Assembly (NCBI GenBank): GCA_934675735.1 | Contig: CAKURR010000035.1 | Span: 1-10,815 of the forward strand | Direction of reading: 5' to 3' | Source of the DNA: an uncultured Clostridia bacterium | GTDB taxonomy: Bacteria > Bacillota > Clostridia > Christensenellales > Aristaeellaceae | DNA: 10,815 nt | Shown: one piece after another, positions 1 through 6,757 of the stretch | How positions within the stretch are numbered: the first letter of the stretch is position 1 | Layout of the letters: each line of letters begins with the position of its first letter | Notes under the pieces: generated by a model | Told to the model about the DNA's origin: nothing | Seen by the model: only the letters and a program-made list of their open reading frames with translations | Database searches by the model: none | Position numbers and translations under genes: made by a program

Positions 1-509
1 TTCGGGATCGCCGTGTCTTTTCCGAAGACATGCTTCGTCGGGAACGTCGAGACATCCGCGCCTTCCACGCCGCTGTACGTGATGGTGAATTCATTCGCCG
101 TCCACGTCGCTTCCAGCGTGATATCTGCCGTATACGCCGTTCCGCTCAGCGTCAGGTCGCGCGCTGCCGCGCTTCCGTTGACTTTCCAGCCCGCGAAGCC
201 GTAACCCGTCTTCGTCGGGTTCGGGATCGCCGTGTCTGTTCCGTAGACATGCTTCGTCGGGAACGTCGAAACGTCCGCGCCTTCCACGCCGCTGTACGTG
301 ATGGTGAATTCATTCGCCGTCCATGTCGCTTCCAGCGTGATATCCGCCGTATACGCCGTTCCGCTCAGCGTCAGGTCGCGCGCTGCCGCGCTTCCGTTGA
401 CCTTCCAGCCCGCGAAGCCGTAACCTGTCTTCGTCGGATTCGGGATTGCCGTGTCTGTTCCGAAGACATGCTTCGTCGGGAACGTCGAGACGTCCGCGCC
501 TTCCACGCC
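1..509 (-). repeat. Near-identical 219-nt tandem repeats encoding InlB B-type (Flg_new) domains
   Basis: The period is exactly 219 bases (73 codons). The segment starting TGCTTCGTCGGG recurs at 31, 250 and 469. By my count the full copies 31-249 and 250-468 differ at nine positions. Eight are third-base silent changes and one is Tyr/Phe. The copy starting at 469 matches for about 40 bases and then diverges into an older repeat. A further copy runs off the left edge and carries a Thr-to-Lys change in its 'FGTDT' block. The array probably continues beyond the window. Confidence 0.95.
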
Positions 510-3500
510 TGTGTAGAGAATCTTGTAGCCGTTTGCCGTCCAGTTGGCCTCAAAATAGAGATTTCCGGTCGAGCCTTGCGCAATGCCGACGTCGGTCTGC
601 GGGGTCGTGCCGTTGCTGCCCGTCCAGCCCGCGAAGGTGTAACCCGCTCGCGTCGGCTCTTCCAGCCTGAATGCCGCCGTTTCCAAGGTGTATGTCGCCG
701 GGTTCGTCTTGCCCGCCTCCAGCGCGCCGCCGTTCAACTCATAATCGATGATATACGTCTCGATTTGGGTCTGCGCCGTCAGCGAGACAGCGCCCGTCAC
801 GGCCATGGTATATGGGTTATCCGTCTTTCCGTCGCTCCACTGCGCAAACGCATAGCCTGTGCGAATCGTCGGTTCAATTTCCAGCTTGTCCAGCAGGTTC
901 ACGGTAAACACGCCGCTGTACTCGGTATTGTTCGCTGCGTCGTTCACCTTATAGCGGATGCCGGAAACGCCCGCGTCTCCGTTCAGCTCCACGTCACAGG
1001 TCACTGTGCTGGTCTGCGCGGACAGGCCCAGCGTCGGGTCTGCGTTCGTATTCCGGATTCGCGGCAGCTTGCCCGGCTGGTCGTTGCGCAGCTCCCACAC
1101 AGCCGTGTCAAAGCCCGGCCACGCGAAGATCTGCGCGTTCTTTCCATAAATCAGGCTGTCGTGTACCAGAATATCCTCGCCGTTTTCGTTGTCGGCCAGG
1201 CCGTCGGTCACGGGCTGTCCGTTCACCTGCACGCCGCTCCACGCGTAGTTGCTGCCGAGCGCTACGCCCATGTTGTTGCCGACAACGCGATGCGCATCCC
1301 CTTTTGCCGATACGCTCTGCCCAAGCGCCACGCAGTTTTGAATCGTTCCTTGAATATTAAATCCGACAGCGCCGCCCGCACGTTGTCCAGACTCAACCCT
1401 GCCTGCCGCGTAACAGTTTTGAACCGTTCCCTCGTTATAGCAGACAACGCCGCCCGCATAATAATCCCAGCCGCCGCTCAAAGCCGTAACATCGCCCGTC
1501 GCATAACAGTTTTCAACGGTTCCCTCGTTATAGCAGACAACGCCGCCAACGTCGCATTCTCCCTTCACGCTTCCGCCGATCATGGCGCAGTTGAGCACTT
1601 GACCTCCTTTGTTTTCACAAACAACCGTGCCGGCGCAACTCCCTTTCACCGTAATCTGCGCATCGCGAAGGATCAGATTTTGAACCTTGCCGTTAAAGTT
1701 GCCAAATAGTCCCGCATAGCCGTTCGTATCCGCCGACGTACAGGTCAGATTGCTGATGGTGTGATTCTGTCCGTCGAATACGCCAGAAAACGGACAACTG
1801 ACTTGAGAGTATGTGCCGATGGGCGCCCAGTTGGGGTATACCGACAGGTCGATGTCGTTCGCCAGCAGATAGGTTTTGCCGCTCTTGCTGTCGCCCGCGT
1901 TCACCTCGTCGGCGAGCTGTTTGAGCTGCTGAGCCGTGGTGATGTAAATCGTAGTCTCACTTCTGAGCATCCAGCTGGGCAGTTCGCTGCTCTGTTCGCC
2001 CTTCACGACCTTCAAAATCGGCAGGCCGTTTTCGGTGTACGTCCACGCGTCGTCATTTGCAAAAATCTCGGAGAACTGCTTGGAGAGCGCGCCGCCGTTG
2101 TAGACCAGGTCTGCGCCGTTTTCGTTGTTCGCCGCGCCGTCGGTCACGGTGTTCCCGTTCACCTTCATGCTTCTCCACGCGTAAACGTTCAATTTTCCAT
2201 TCGGCTCGGACAGCACTCGATGGCTGGATGCTCCTGTCACGGTCTGCCCCAGCGCCACGCATCGCTCTACGTTCCGTGCCTGGCCGACGATACCTCCGCT
2301 ATACCTTCCGCTGATATTTCCTGTCGCATAGCAGCTCCGGATGCTCGCCCCAACAAGGTGTCTTCCGACAATTCCGCCTGCATAAGAGTCCGTTGCGATG
2401 ACCTCGCACGTCGTATAGCAATTTTGAAGCGGGCTTTCCTCCATATAGCCGACCAGACCGCCCACCGAACCGGCTCCTTGTATTCTTCCGCCAATCACGG
2501 CGCATTTTTCAATGCCTGTGCTCGAATAGCCCTGACGGCCGACAAGCGCGCCAACCTCGCTTCTCCCCTCAATCTGCGGATTGCGAATCACAACGTTCCG
2601 AATGGTCGCAAGATGTGTATAGCCAAACAAGCCTGCATCATTTTGACCTCCGGAAATTGTCAGGCCGATGATCGAATGCCCCTGCCCGTCGAACACGCCG
2701 GAAAACGGCTTATTATTGCTGTTGTTCCAATCGATATAATAGCCAATCGGCACCCAGTTCAGCCCGGAAAGATCGATATCTTTCATCAGCAAAAACGTCT
2801 TGCCGCTCATGTTGACACCGCTGTTGACCGCCGAAGCCAGATTGGCCAAATCCGCCATGGTATGGATGTACACAACATTTGCGGCGCTTCCGGCCTTTAC
2901 CCACGTGGGCAGTTCGCTTGACTGCGCACCCTTCAGGGCCTTCAAAATCGGCAGGCCGTTTTCGGTGTACGTCCACGCGGAATCGCCGCCGAAAATCGTT
3001 TCAAACTGTGCGTTCAATCCCGTTGCCGCGTCATAGCTCAGCGCCGCGCCGTTCAGGCCTGCCGCGTTGTCGTCGGTCACGGTGTTTCCGTTCACCTTCA
3101 TGCCGCTCCACGCGTAGTTGCCGCCGAGCGTTCCGCGGATGTTCGTGCCGACAACACGGCGCGCTTCCATCATTCCCGCCATTACCGATGTGCTCTGCCC
3201 CAGCGCCGCGCAGTTTTGAATCGTTCCTCCATCATAATTCGAGCCAACAACGCCGCCCGCACGACTGTCCATAGCTTTAACGCTGCCCGACGCGTAGCAG
3301 TTTTGAACCGTTCCGCTATGATTCGAGCCGACAACGCCGCCCGCATCATTGTTCATCGCAGTATGATCAACATATGTGACGTCGCCCGTCGCATAGCAAT
3401 TTTCAATGATTCCCCCATCATTTAATCCGGCAATGCCGCCGACCAATTTGTTTCCTTTTACGCTGCCGCCAATCATGGCGCAGTTGAGCACTTGACCTCC

Positions 3501-5234
3501 GTAGTTTTCAGAAACAACCGCACCGGCGTTCAACTCTGACGTAATCTGTGCGTCGCGAAGAATCAGATTTTGAACCGTGCCGTTGAAATTGCCAAACAAT
3601 CCGGCAAAGCCGTCCGTAGCCGATGTACACGTCAAATTGCGAATCGTATACCCCTGCCCGTCGAACACGCCCGAAAACCAAAGCTCAGTCGATGTCGCAT
3701 AATCATATGTGCCGATGGGCGTCCAGTTGGGGTATACCGACAGGTCGATATCGTTCATCAGCAGCACTGTTTTGCCGCTCATGTTGTTGCCGCCGTTGAC
3801 GTCCGTTGCCAGCTGCGCCAAATCCGCCGCGGTATAGATATAAACCTTGTTCTGGCTGGTCATCCATACGGGCAGTTCGCTTGACTGCGCACCGCCGACA
3901 TTTTTGAGCGTCGGCAGGCCGTTTTCGGTGTACGTCCACGCGGAATTTCCGCCAAAAATCGTTTCAAACTGCCTGCTCAGGCCGTTTTGATCGTCATAAG
4001 TCAGGTCTGCGCCATTCAAATCGTCATGACTGCCTGTTGTAACCTGGTTCCCTTTGACGGGCATCTCCGCCCACGCATAGTTATCGTTAAGCACGCTTTC
4101 CTGTCCGGTAATGCCCGCAACGCGTCCGATCGAATAGAAAGGATTGCTCTCCACAGATGTATTCAATGCCATACAGCCCGAAATCGTCGCATGAGCATAC
4201 GTATCGCCATACGCCTGTCCGACAACGCCGCCGATTAAGTACCAGCCTTTTACGGTTCCCGCCGCATAGCAGTTGGTCACCTCGCCAAGCGCGCAGCCGA
4301 CAACGCCGCCGAATGTTCTGGCATCGTTGAGCGTGCCGATGACATTTCCCGTTGCATAGCAGTTGGTCACTGCGCCGTAGGCCTTGCCGGCAATGCCGCC
4401 GAAGTCATCTGCATAGCTTCCCATTCCGCTCAAACTGCCTGTCGAATAACAGGCATTGACTGCCTTATATGTTTCGCCGACAATGCCGCCGTATTCTCTC
4501 GCGTTATCCGCGCCGATGATGTCGCCCGTAGCATAGCAGCGCTGAATCTCGCCACATGCCCGGCCCACAATGCCGCCGACACAGCTGCTTTGCCCCATGC
4601 TCGACGTACCTTGAATCGTGCCGCCGATCATCGCGCAGTTTTCCAGCGGCTCGACAAAGCCCTTGGTAAATTGACCGTATCTGCCGACCACCGCGCCGAC
4701 CTCGGTCCGTGCCCGAATCTGCGCGTCCCGAACCGCCACATTTTTGATTTGCGCTTTGTGCGCGTCGTCCGTGCCGCTCACATAACCGAAAAGCCCTTGA
4801 TAGAATTCGTTTCGGTCGATTTTCAGCCCCGTGACGACGTGATTCTGCCCGTCGAAAACGCCCGCAAAGGGCTGAGCTATCGTGCCGATCGGCGTCCAGT
4901 TGCCGTATGCGGACAGGTTCACGTCATCCGTCATCACATAATGCGCCGAGACGAACGTCGCGTCCCCCGCGTTGACATACTGCGCCAGCTCGGCCAGCTG
5001 CGCGGCGCTGGCAATCTGGAAAGGCGTGTCCGCCCCGCCCATCGCCAGCAGGGCAATGCCTCTTTGGCGCTGCTTCACGATATCCAGATACTTCGCCTGT
5101 TCTTTGAGCGTCAGCGCGGATTGATCCTGAACCGCCTCGGCCCATTCAAAATCCGCCTGCGTATAGCTTTCCGCCGAGGCGGCCGCCGCCAGCAGCGTCA
5201 GCAGGACGAAAACAAGCGTCACGATTTTTTTCAT
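1..5234 (-). CDS. Giant secreted GLUG / InlB B-repeat surface protein (C-terminus beyond window)
   Basis: The frame is open without a stop from the ATG at 5234 to the window edge (1744 codons), so the C-terminal anchor is not visible. Residues 1-21 are a Sec signal peptide (KK, hydrophobic core, cleavage after ASA). Residues 22-69 are a polar helical stretch. Four homologous modules follow, at about 70-461, 464-784, 787-1093 and 1096-1396. Each opens with an 'A-x-L-x-x-L' plus 'DIDLS...W.PIG' block and 'GVFDGQ', then has several GLUG-type units ('GGIVG...NCYATG') and usually ends in 'WTYTENGLP'. After a linker come InlB B-type repeats ('GY.FAGW...') at 1491-1567, 1568-1640, 1641-1713 and 1714 onward. 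The start is supported by AAGGGG nine bases upstream and an extended -10 promoter. Such proteins are cell-surface or secreted adhesin-like proteins. The ligand is unknown, and binding or adhesion is inferred from the family. Confidence 0.93.
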   Translation of the reverse strand, partial: MKKIVTLVFVLLTLLAAAASAESYTQADFEWAEAVQDQSALTLKEQAKYLDIVKQRQRGIALLAMGGADTPFQIASAAQLAELAQYVNAGDATFVSAHYVMTDDVNLSAYGNWTPIGTIAQPFAGVFDGQNHVVTGLKIDRNEFYQGLFGYVSGTDDAHKAQIKNVAVRDAQIRARTEVGAVVGRYGQFTKGFVEPLENCAMIGGTIQGTSSMGQSSCVGGIVGRACGEIQRCYATGDIIGADNAREYGGIVGETYKAVNACYSTGSLSGMGSYADDFGGIAGKAYGAVTNCYATGNVIGTLNDARTFGGVVGCALGEVTNCYAAGTVKGWYLIGGVVGQAYGDTYAHATISGCMALNTSVESNPFYSIGRVAGITGQESVLNDNYAWAEMPVKGNQVTTGSHDDLNGADLTYDDQNGLSRQFETIFGGNSAWTYTENGLPTLKNVGGAQSSELPVWMTSQNKVYIYTAADLAQLATDVNGGNNMSGKTVLLMNDIDLSVYPNWTPIGTYDYATSTELWFSGVFDGQGYTIRNLTCTSATDGFAGLFGNFNGTVQNLILRDAQITSELNAGAVVSENYGGQVLNCAMIGGSVKGNKLVGGIAGLNDGGIIENCYATGDVTYVDHTAMNNDAGGVVGSNHSGTVQNCYASGSVKAMDSRAGGVVGSNYDGGTIQNCAALGQSTSVMAGMMEARRVVGTNIRGTLGGNYAWSGMKVNGNTVTDDNAAGLNGAALSYDAATGLNAQFETIFGGDSAWTYTENGLPILKALKGAQSSELPTWVKAGSAANVVYIHTMADLANLASAVNSGVNMSGKTFLLMKDIDLSGLNWVPIGYYIDWNNSNNKPFSGVFDGQGHSIIGLTISGGQNDAGLFGYTHLATIRNVVIRNPQIEGRSEVGALVGRQGYSSTGIEKCAVIGGRIQGAGSVGGLVGYMEESPLQNCYTTCEVIATDSYAGGIVGRHLVGASIRSCYATGNISGRYSGGIVGQARNVERCVALGQTVTGASSHRVLSEPNGKLNVYAWRSMKVNGNTVTDGAANNENGADLVYNGGALSKQFSEIFANDDAWTYTENGLPILKVVKGEQSSELPSWMLRSETTIYITTAQQLKQLADEVNAGDSKSGKTYLLANDIDLSVYPNWAPIGTYSQVSCPFSGVFDGQNHTISNLTCTSADTNGYAGLFGNFNGKVQNLILRDAQITVKGSCAGTVVCENKGGQVLNCAMIGGSVKGECDVGGVVCYNEGTVENCYATGDVTALSGGWDYYAGGVVCYNEGTVQNCYAAGRVESGQRAGGAVGFNIQGTIQNCVALGQSVSAKGDAHRVVGNNMGVALGSNYAWSGVQVNGQPVTDGLADNENGEDILVHDSLIYGKNAQIFAWPGFDTAVWELRNDQPGKLPRIRNTNADPTLGLSAQTSTVTCDVELNGDAGVSGIRYKVNDAANNTEYSGVFTVNLLDKLEIEPTIRTGYAFAQWSDGKTDNPYTMAVTGAVSLTAQTQIETYIIDYELNGGALEAGKTNPATYTLETAAFRLEEPTRAGYTFAGWTGSNGTTPQTDVGIAQGSTGNLYFEANWTANGYKILYTGVEGADVSTFPTKHVFGTDTAIPNPTKTGYGFAGWKVNGSAAARDLTLSGTAYTADITLEATWTANEFTITYSGVEGADVSTFPTKHVYGTDTAIPNPTKTGYGFAGWKVNGSAAARDLTLSGTAYTADITLEATWTANEFTITYSGVEGADVSTFPTKHVFGKDTAIP
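1047..5027 (-). repeat. Four degenerate ~0.9-1.2 kb GLUG modules
   Basis: The surface-protein gene contains four diverged in-frame copies of one module, roughly 5027-3852, 3851-2883, 2882-1956 and 1955-1047. Each encodes the same order: an opening helix-like 'L..LA..VN.G' block, 'LLMNDIDLS' with 'W.PIG', 'FSGVFDGQ', a run of GLUG-type units with 'NCYATG', and 'NYAW...VNG..VTD'. Modules 1-3 also end with 'ETIFG..SAWTYTENGLP' and 'SSELP'. Module 1 carries the most GLUG units, about six. Modules 2 and 4 share longer matching DNA blocks with each other than with module 3. The copies keep the reading frame, so they are domain duplications and not mobile DNA. Confidence 0.85.
1411..1547 (-). repeat. 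Recent 31-codon GLUG-unit duplication in module 4
   Basis: Segments 1411-1454 and 1504-1547 match with only two differences over 44 bases and lie exactly 93 bases apart. Both encode a GLUG unit of the form 'GGVVCYNEGTV.NCYA', where Cys replaces the usual Gly of 'GGVVG'. The shared odd residue indicates that one unit was copied from the other within the gene. Confidence 0.8.
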
Positions 5235-5243
5235 ACGTCCATT

Positions 5244-5249
5244 CCCCTT
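5244..5249 (-). promoter_or_regulatory. Ribosome-binding site of the surface-protein gene
   Basis: On the minus strand AAGGGG lies nine bases before the ATG at 5234. This fixes the start directly before a typical KK signal peptide. Confidence 0.75.
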
Positions 5250-5282
5250 CGTCATCCGTTCTTACGAATATGTTTCTGTTCC

Positions 5283-5312
5283 ATTATATCATATCTGGGC
5301 GGAGGGTGTCCT
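5283..5312 (-). promoter_or_regulatory. Extended -10 promoter of the surface-protein gene
   Basis: On the minus strand a perfect TATAAT (5288-5283) is preceded by TG plus one base, which is the extended -10 form TGNTATAAT. A partial -35, AGGACA (5312-5307), lies 18 bases upstream. The expected transcript starts near 5276, leaving a leader of about 40 bases with no evident structure. Confidence 0.75.
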
Positions 5313-5348
5313 ATTCATTCGTGTAAAAAAAATGCTTTTCGTGCAGAA

Positions 5349-5378
5349 TTGAGAGGAAACCGCCGCCCGCCGTCGAAT
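5349..5378 (+). promoter_or_regulatory. Weak candidate promoter of the 5415 gene
   Basis: TTGAGA (5349-5354) and TCGAAT (5373-5378) are separated by 18 bases. This is the best sigma-A-like pair I can find between the divergent genes on the plus strand. The match is modest, and the spacer is GC-rich. Confidence 0.3.
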
Positions 5379-5401
5379 GTGAAACCTATCCATCATCCTT
5401 C

Positions 5402-5408
5402 AGGGAGG
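5402..5408 (+). promoter_or_regulatory. Ribosome-binding site that sets the start at 5415
   Basis: AGGGAGG ends six bases before ATG 5415. The same frame is open upstream as far as 4590, but that stretch overlaps the signal-peptide end of the divergent gene. This site therefore decides the true start. Confidence 0.85.
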
Positions 5409-5414
5409 CGTTTT

Positions 5415-6251
5415 ATGCTCGCCAAAGTCTGTCTCAAGCGGTTTCGCTTCGTGCTCTACGCCGCGCTGTTTTTCCTGATTACGCTGCATATCACGGACCG
5501 CACCAACAGCGGCCTGATTGCCACCATCTGCATCTGGTTCGCCCTGCCGCTGGCGTTTATCGCCTTTGTCTGGTGGATCTACGCCTGCATTCGGGATATC
5601 GTCCGTTTCTTCAAGAGCGGCGCTGTGCCGGAGGACGCGCCGACGTGGGCGGAGCGTGCCGTCTGGTGGATTCAGGACGAGCTGGCAGAGATCGCCTCGC
5701 TGGATGGCCGTGGCAAAGTGCGGTTCTTCCTTTTCCGCGTCGGCGGCGTCGCGCTGGACGTCGGCGGGCTGGTTCTGATTATCCGCGACTCCATCACTGT
5801 CGGCACGATTATGCTGATTGCGGGGCTTGCGCTGTGGATGTCCGCGTCGCCGCAGAGCGTCAACCGCAACAACACGGATATGAAACTGCTCGCCTGCCCC
5901 GAAAACACGACGGTTGCGGGCATTCAGGCCGCTTTTGCCAATATGGATACGCCGCTGGGCAGGCCGTATCTGGGCGCCATTCGGACCATTTCCGGCGACG
6001 CGGCGCTCTGGGGGCCGAACGCCGATGGCGAATACATCTATCTGTATCAGACGCGAAACAAGCGCTATATCCGCCTGTGCTCCAACAACATCCCCGATTG
6101 GATTACCTCCGAACATCCCGCTGCACCCGCCGAAACGGACGGCGCACCGTTGGATATGCCCAATCTGCTGGCGGATATCTGCGATCTGGTCGAGGCGTAT
6201 CTGAAAACGGGAACCGTCGGCACGCTGCCCCAAAATTCGGCCGAGCCTTGA
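5415..6251 (+). CDS. Multi-pass membrane protein of unknown function, 278 aa
   Basis: I do not recognise the family. Four hydrophobic segments are visible, at about residues 11-27, 34-58, 105-124 and 126-143. They form two hairpins separated by an amphipathic, Trp-rich stretch at 65-100 ('TWAERAVWWIQDELAEIASLDG'-like). A soluble tail at 150-278 contains 'LGAIRTISGDAALWGPNADG' and a Tyr-rich segment around 207-219, which reads like a small folded domain with strands. The start is set by AGGGAGG six bases upstream. GC-rich third positions match the neighbouring genes. It is a monocistronic unit: an intrinsic terminator follows directly, and the next gene has its own promoter. It is divergent from the giant surface protein, so a role in the same envelope process is possible but not shown. 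A 301-residue minus-strand frame covers the same DNA but looks like a shadow. Confidence 0.85.
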   Translation: MLAKVCLKRFRFVLYAALFFLITLHITDRTNSGLIATICIWFALPLAFIAFVWWIYACIRDIVRFFKSGAVPEDAPTWAERAVWWIQDELAEIASLDGRGKVRFFLFRVGGVALDVGGLVLIIRDSITVGTIMLIAGLALWMSASPQSVNRNNTDMKLLACPENTTVAGIQAAFANMDTPLGRPYLGAIRTISGDAALWGPNADGEYIYLYQTRNKRYIRLCSNNIPDWITSEHPAAPAETDGAPLDMPNLLADICDLVEAYLKTGTVGTLPQNSAEP

Positions 6252-6271
6252 TTTTTCTGCCTTTTCATTAT

Positions 6272-6298
6272 CGGACTGTCGATACAGTCCGTTTTTTT
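6272..6298 (+). terminator. Intrinsic terminator after the 278-aa membrane protein
   Basis: A perfect 8-bp stem, CGGACTGT / ACAGTCCG, with a CGAT loop is followed at once by seven T residues. It lies about 20 bases after the TGA stop and isolates this gene from the regulatory operon. Confidence 0.93.
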
Positions 6299-6305
6299 GC
6301 GCCAA

Positions 6306-6352
6306 AATACGACTCCGGTAGTATTGACAAATCGATAAGACCGGTGTAGTAT
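6306..6352 (+). promoter_or_regulatory. Candidate repressor operator over the operon promoter
   Basis: Two related blocks flank the promoter: CCGGTAGTAT at 6315-6324, touching the -35, and CCGGTGTAGTAT at 6341-6352, covering the -10. The first is also the right part of an imperfect dyad, AATACGAC (6306-6313) and GTAGTATT (6318-6325), seven of eight paired. BlaI/MecI repressors bind dyads built from TACA/TGTA-type half-sites and usually repress their own operon. The TGTAGTA core at 6345-6351 resembles such a half-site. Binding here is inferred. Confidence 0.5.
6324..6352 (+). promoter_or_regulatory. Sigma-A promoter of the BlaI-type/M56 operon
   Basis: A perfect -35 TTGACA (6324-6329) and a -10 TAGTAT (6347-6352, four of six matches) are separated by 17 bases. 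The -10 lies about 35 bases before the repressor start codon. Confidence 0.75.
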
Positions 6353-6386
6353 AGAGTCACGATCGTACAAAGGAGTGTATGCACCC

Positions 6387-6743
6387 ATGAAACTATTCGA
6401 TTCCGAGCTGAAAGTGATGGACGTGCTTTGGACGAACGGCGACGTGCCCGCGCGGCAAATCGCCGCCATCCTGACCGAATCCATCGGATGGAACGTGAAT
6501 ACCACCTACACCCTCATCAAGCGCTGCATCGCCAAAAACGCGATTGAGCGCATCGAGCCGGGCTTCCTGTGCCGCGCGCTGGTTTCCAAGCAGCAGGTGC
6601 AGGAAGAAGAAACGCAGGAGCTGATCGACAAGGTGTTCGACGGTTCGGCGGATAAGCTTTTCGCCGCGCTGGTCGGCGGCAGGCGCGTCAGCGCCGAGCA
6701 GCTGCACAAGCTGCGCGCCCTCATCGACGACATGGACGACTGA
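6387..6743 (+). CDS. BlaI/MecI/CopY-family transcriptional repressor, 118 aa
   Basis: This is a small dimeric winged-helix repressor of the penicillinase-repressor family. It opens with the family-typical MKLFDSELKVMDVLW. The helix-turn-helix spans about residues 20-50, with recognition helix 'WNVNTTYTLIKRC', where the family norm is W-x-V-N-T-V-x-T-x-L-x-R-L. The wing contains 'IERIEPGFLCRALVS'. Residues 70-118 form the dimerisation part, with 'LIDKVFDGSADKLFAALV', the region where M56 partners cleave family members. The length is typical. The ATG at 6387 is chosen because family homology begins there. AAAGGAG lies 11 bases upstream, a slightly long spacing. A GTG four codons earlier is the only in-frame alternative, and it overlaps that site. 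The M56 gene follows after 14 bases, so the two are co-transcribed. The repressor probably controls its own promoter. The family call is sure; the target genes are unknown. Confidence 0.94.
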   Translation: MKLFDSELKVMDVLWTNGDVPARQIAAILTESIGWNVNTTYTLIKRCIAKNAIERIEPGFLCRALVSKQQVQEEETQELIDKVFDGSADKLFAALVGGRRVSAEQLHKLRALIDDMDD

Positions 6744-6757
6744 AAGCAGGGGCAAGC

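Noticed and set aside
1..509. Regular repeats considered as a CRISPR array
   Set aside because: The unit is 219 bases with no unique spacers, and it is a continuous reading frame encoding known protein repeats.
30..1709. Long plus-strand frame of 559 codons with internal repeats
   Set aside because: It is antisense to the surface-protein gene. It is Arg/Ala-rich with no domain sense, and its repeats only mirror the 219-base DNA repeats. The minus frame gives clear InlB and GLUG motifs.
1761..2921. Plus-strand frame of 386 codons
   Set aside because: It is antisense to GLUG modules 3 and 4, with no ribosome site and low-complexity composition.
4590..5414. Upstream extension of the 278-residue membrane protein in the same frame
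   Set aside because: It overlaps the start of the divergent surface gene and encodes Arg/His-rich shadow sequence. AGGGAGG and the first membrane segment support ATG 5415.
5400..6305. Minus-strand frame of 301 codons
   Set aside because: It is a hydrophilic Arg/Gln/Asp-rich shadow that runs through the terminator hairpin. The plus frame has coherent membrane segments.
5573..6349. Plus-strand frame of 258 codons in another phase
   Set aside because: It overlaps the membrane gene out of frame and reads through the terminator and the next promoter. Its composition is Arg-rich shadow.
6375..6386. GTG 6375 as the repressor start
   Set aside because: It overlaps the ribosome site, and family homology begins at Met 6387.
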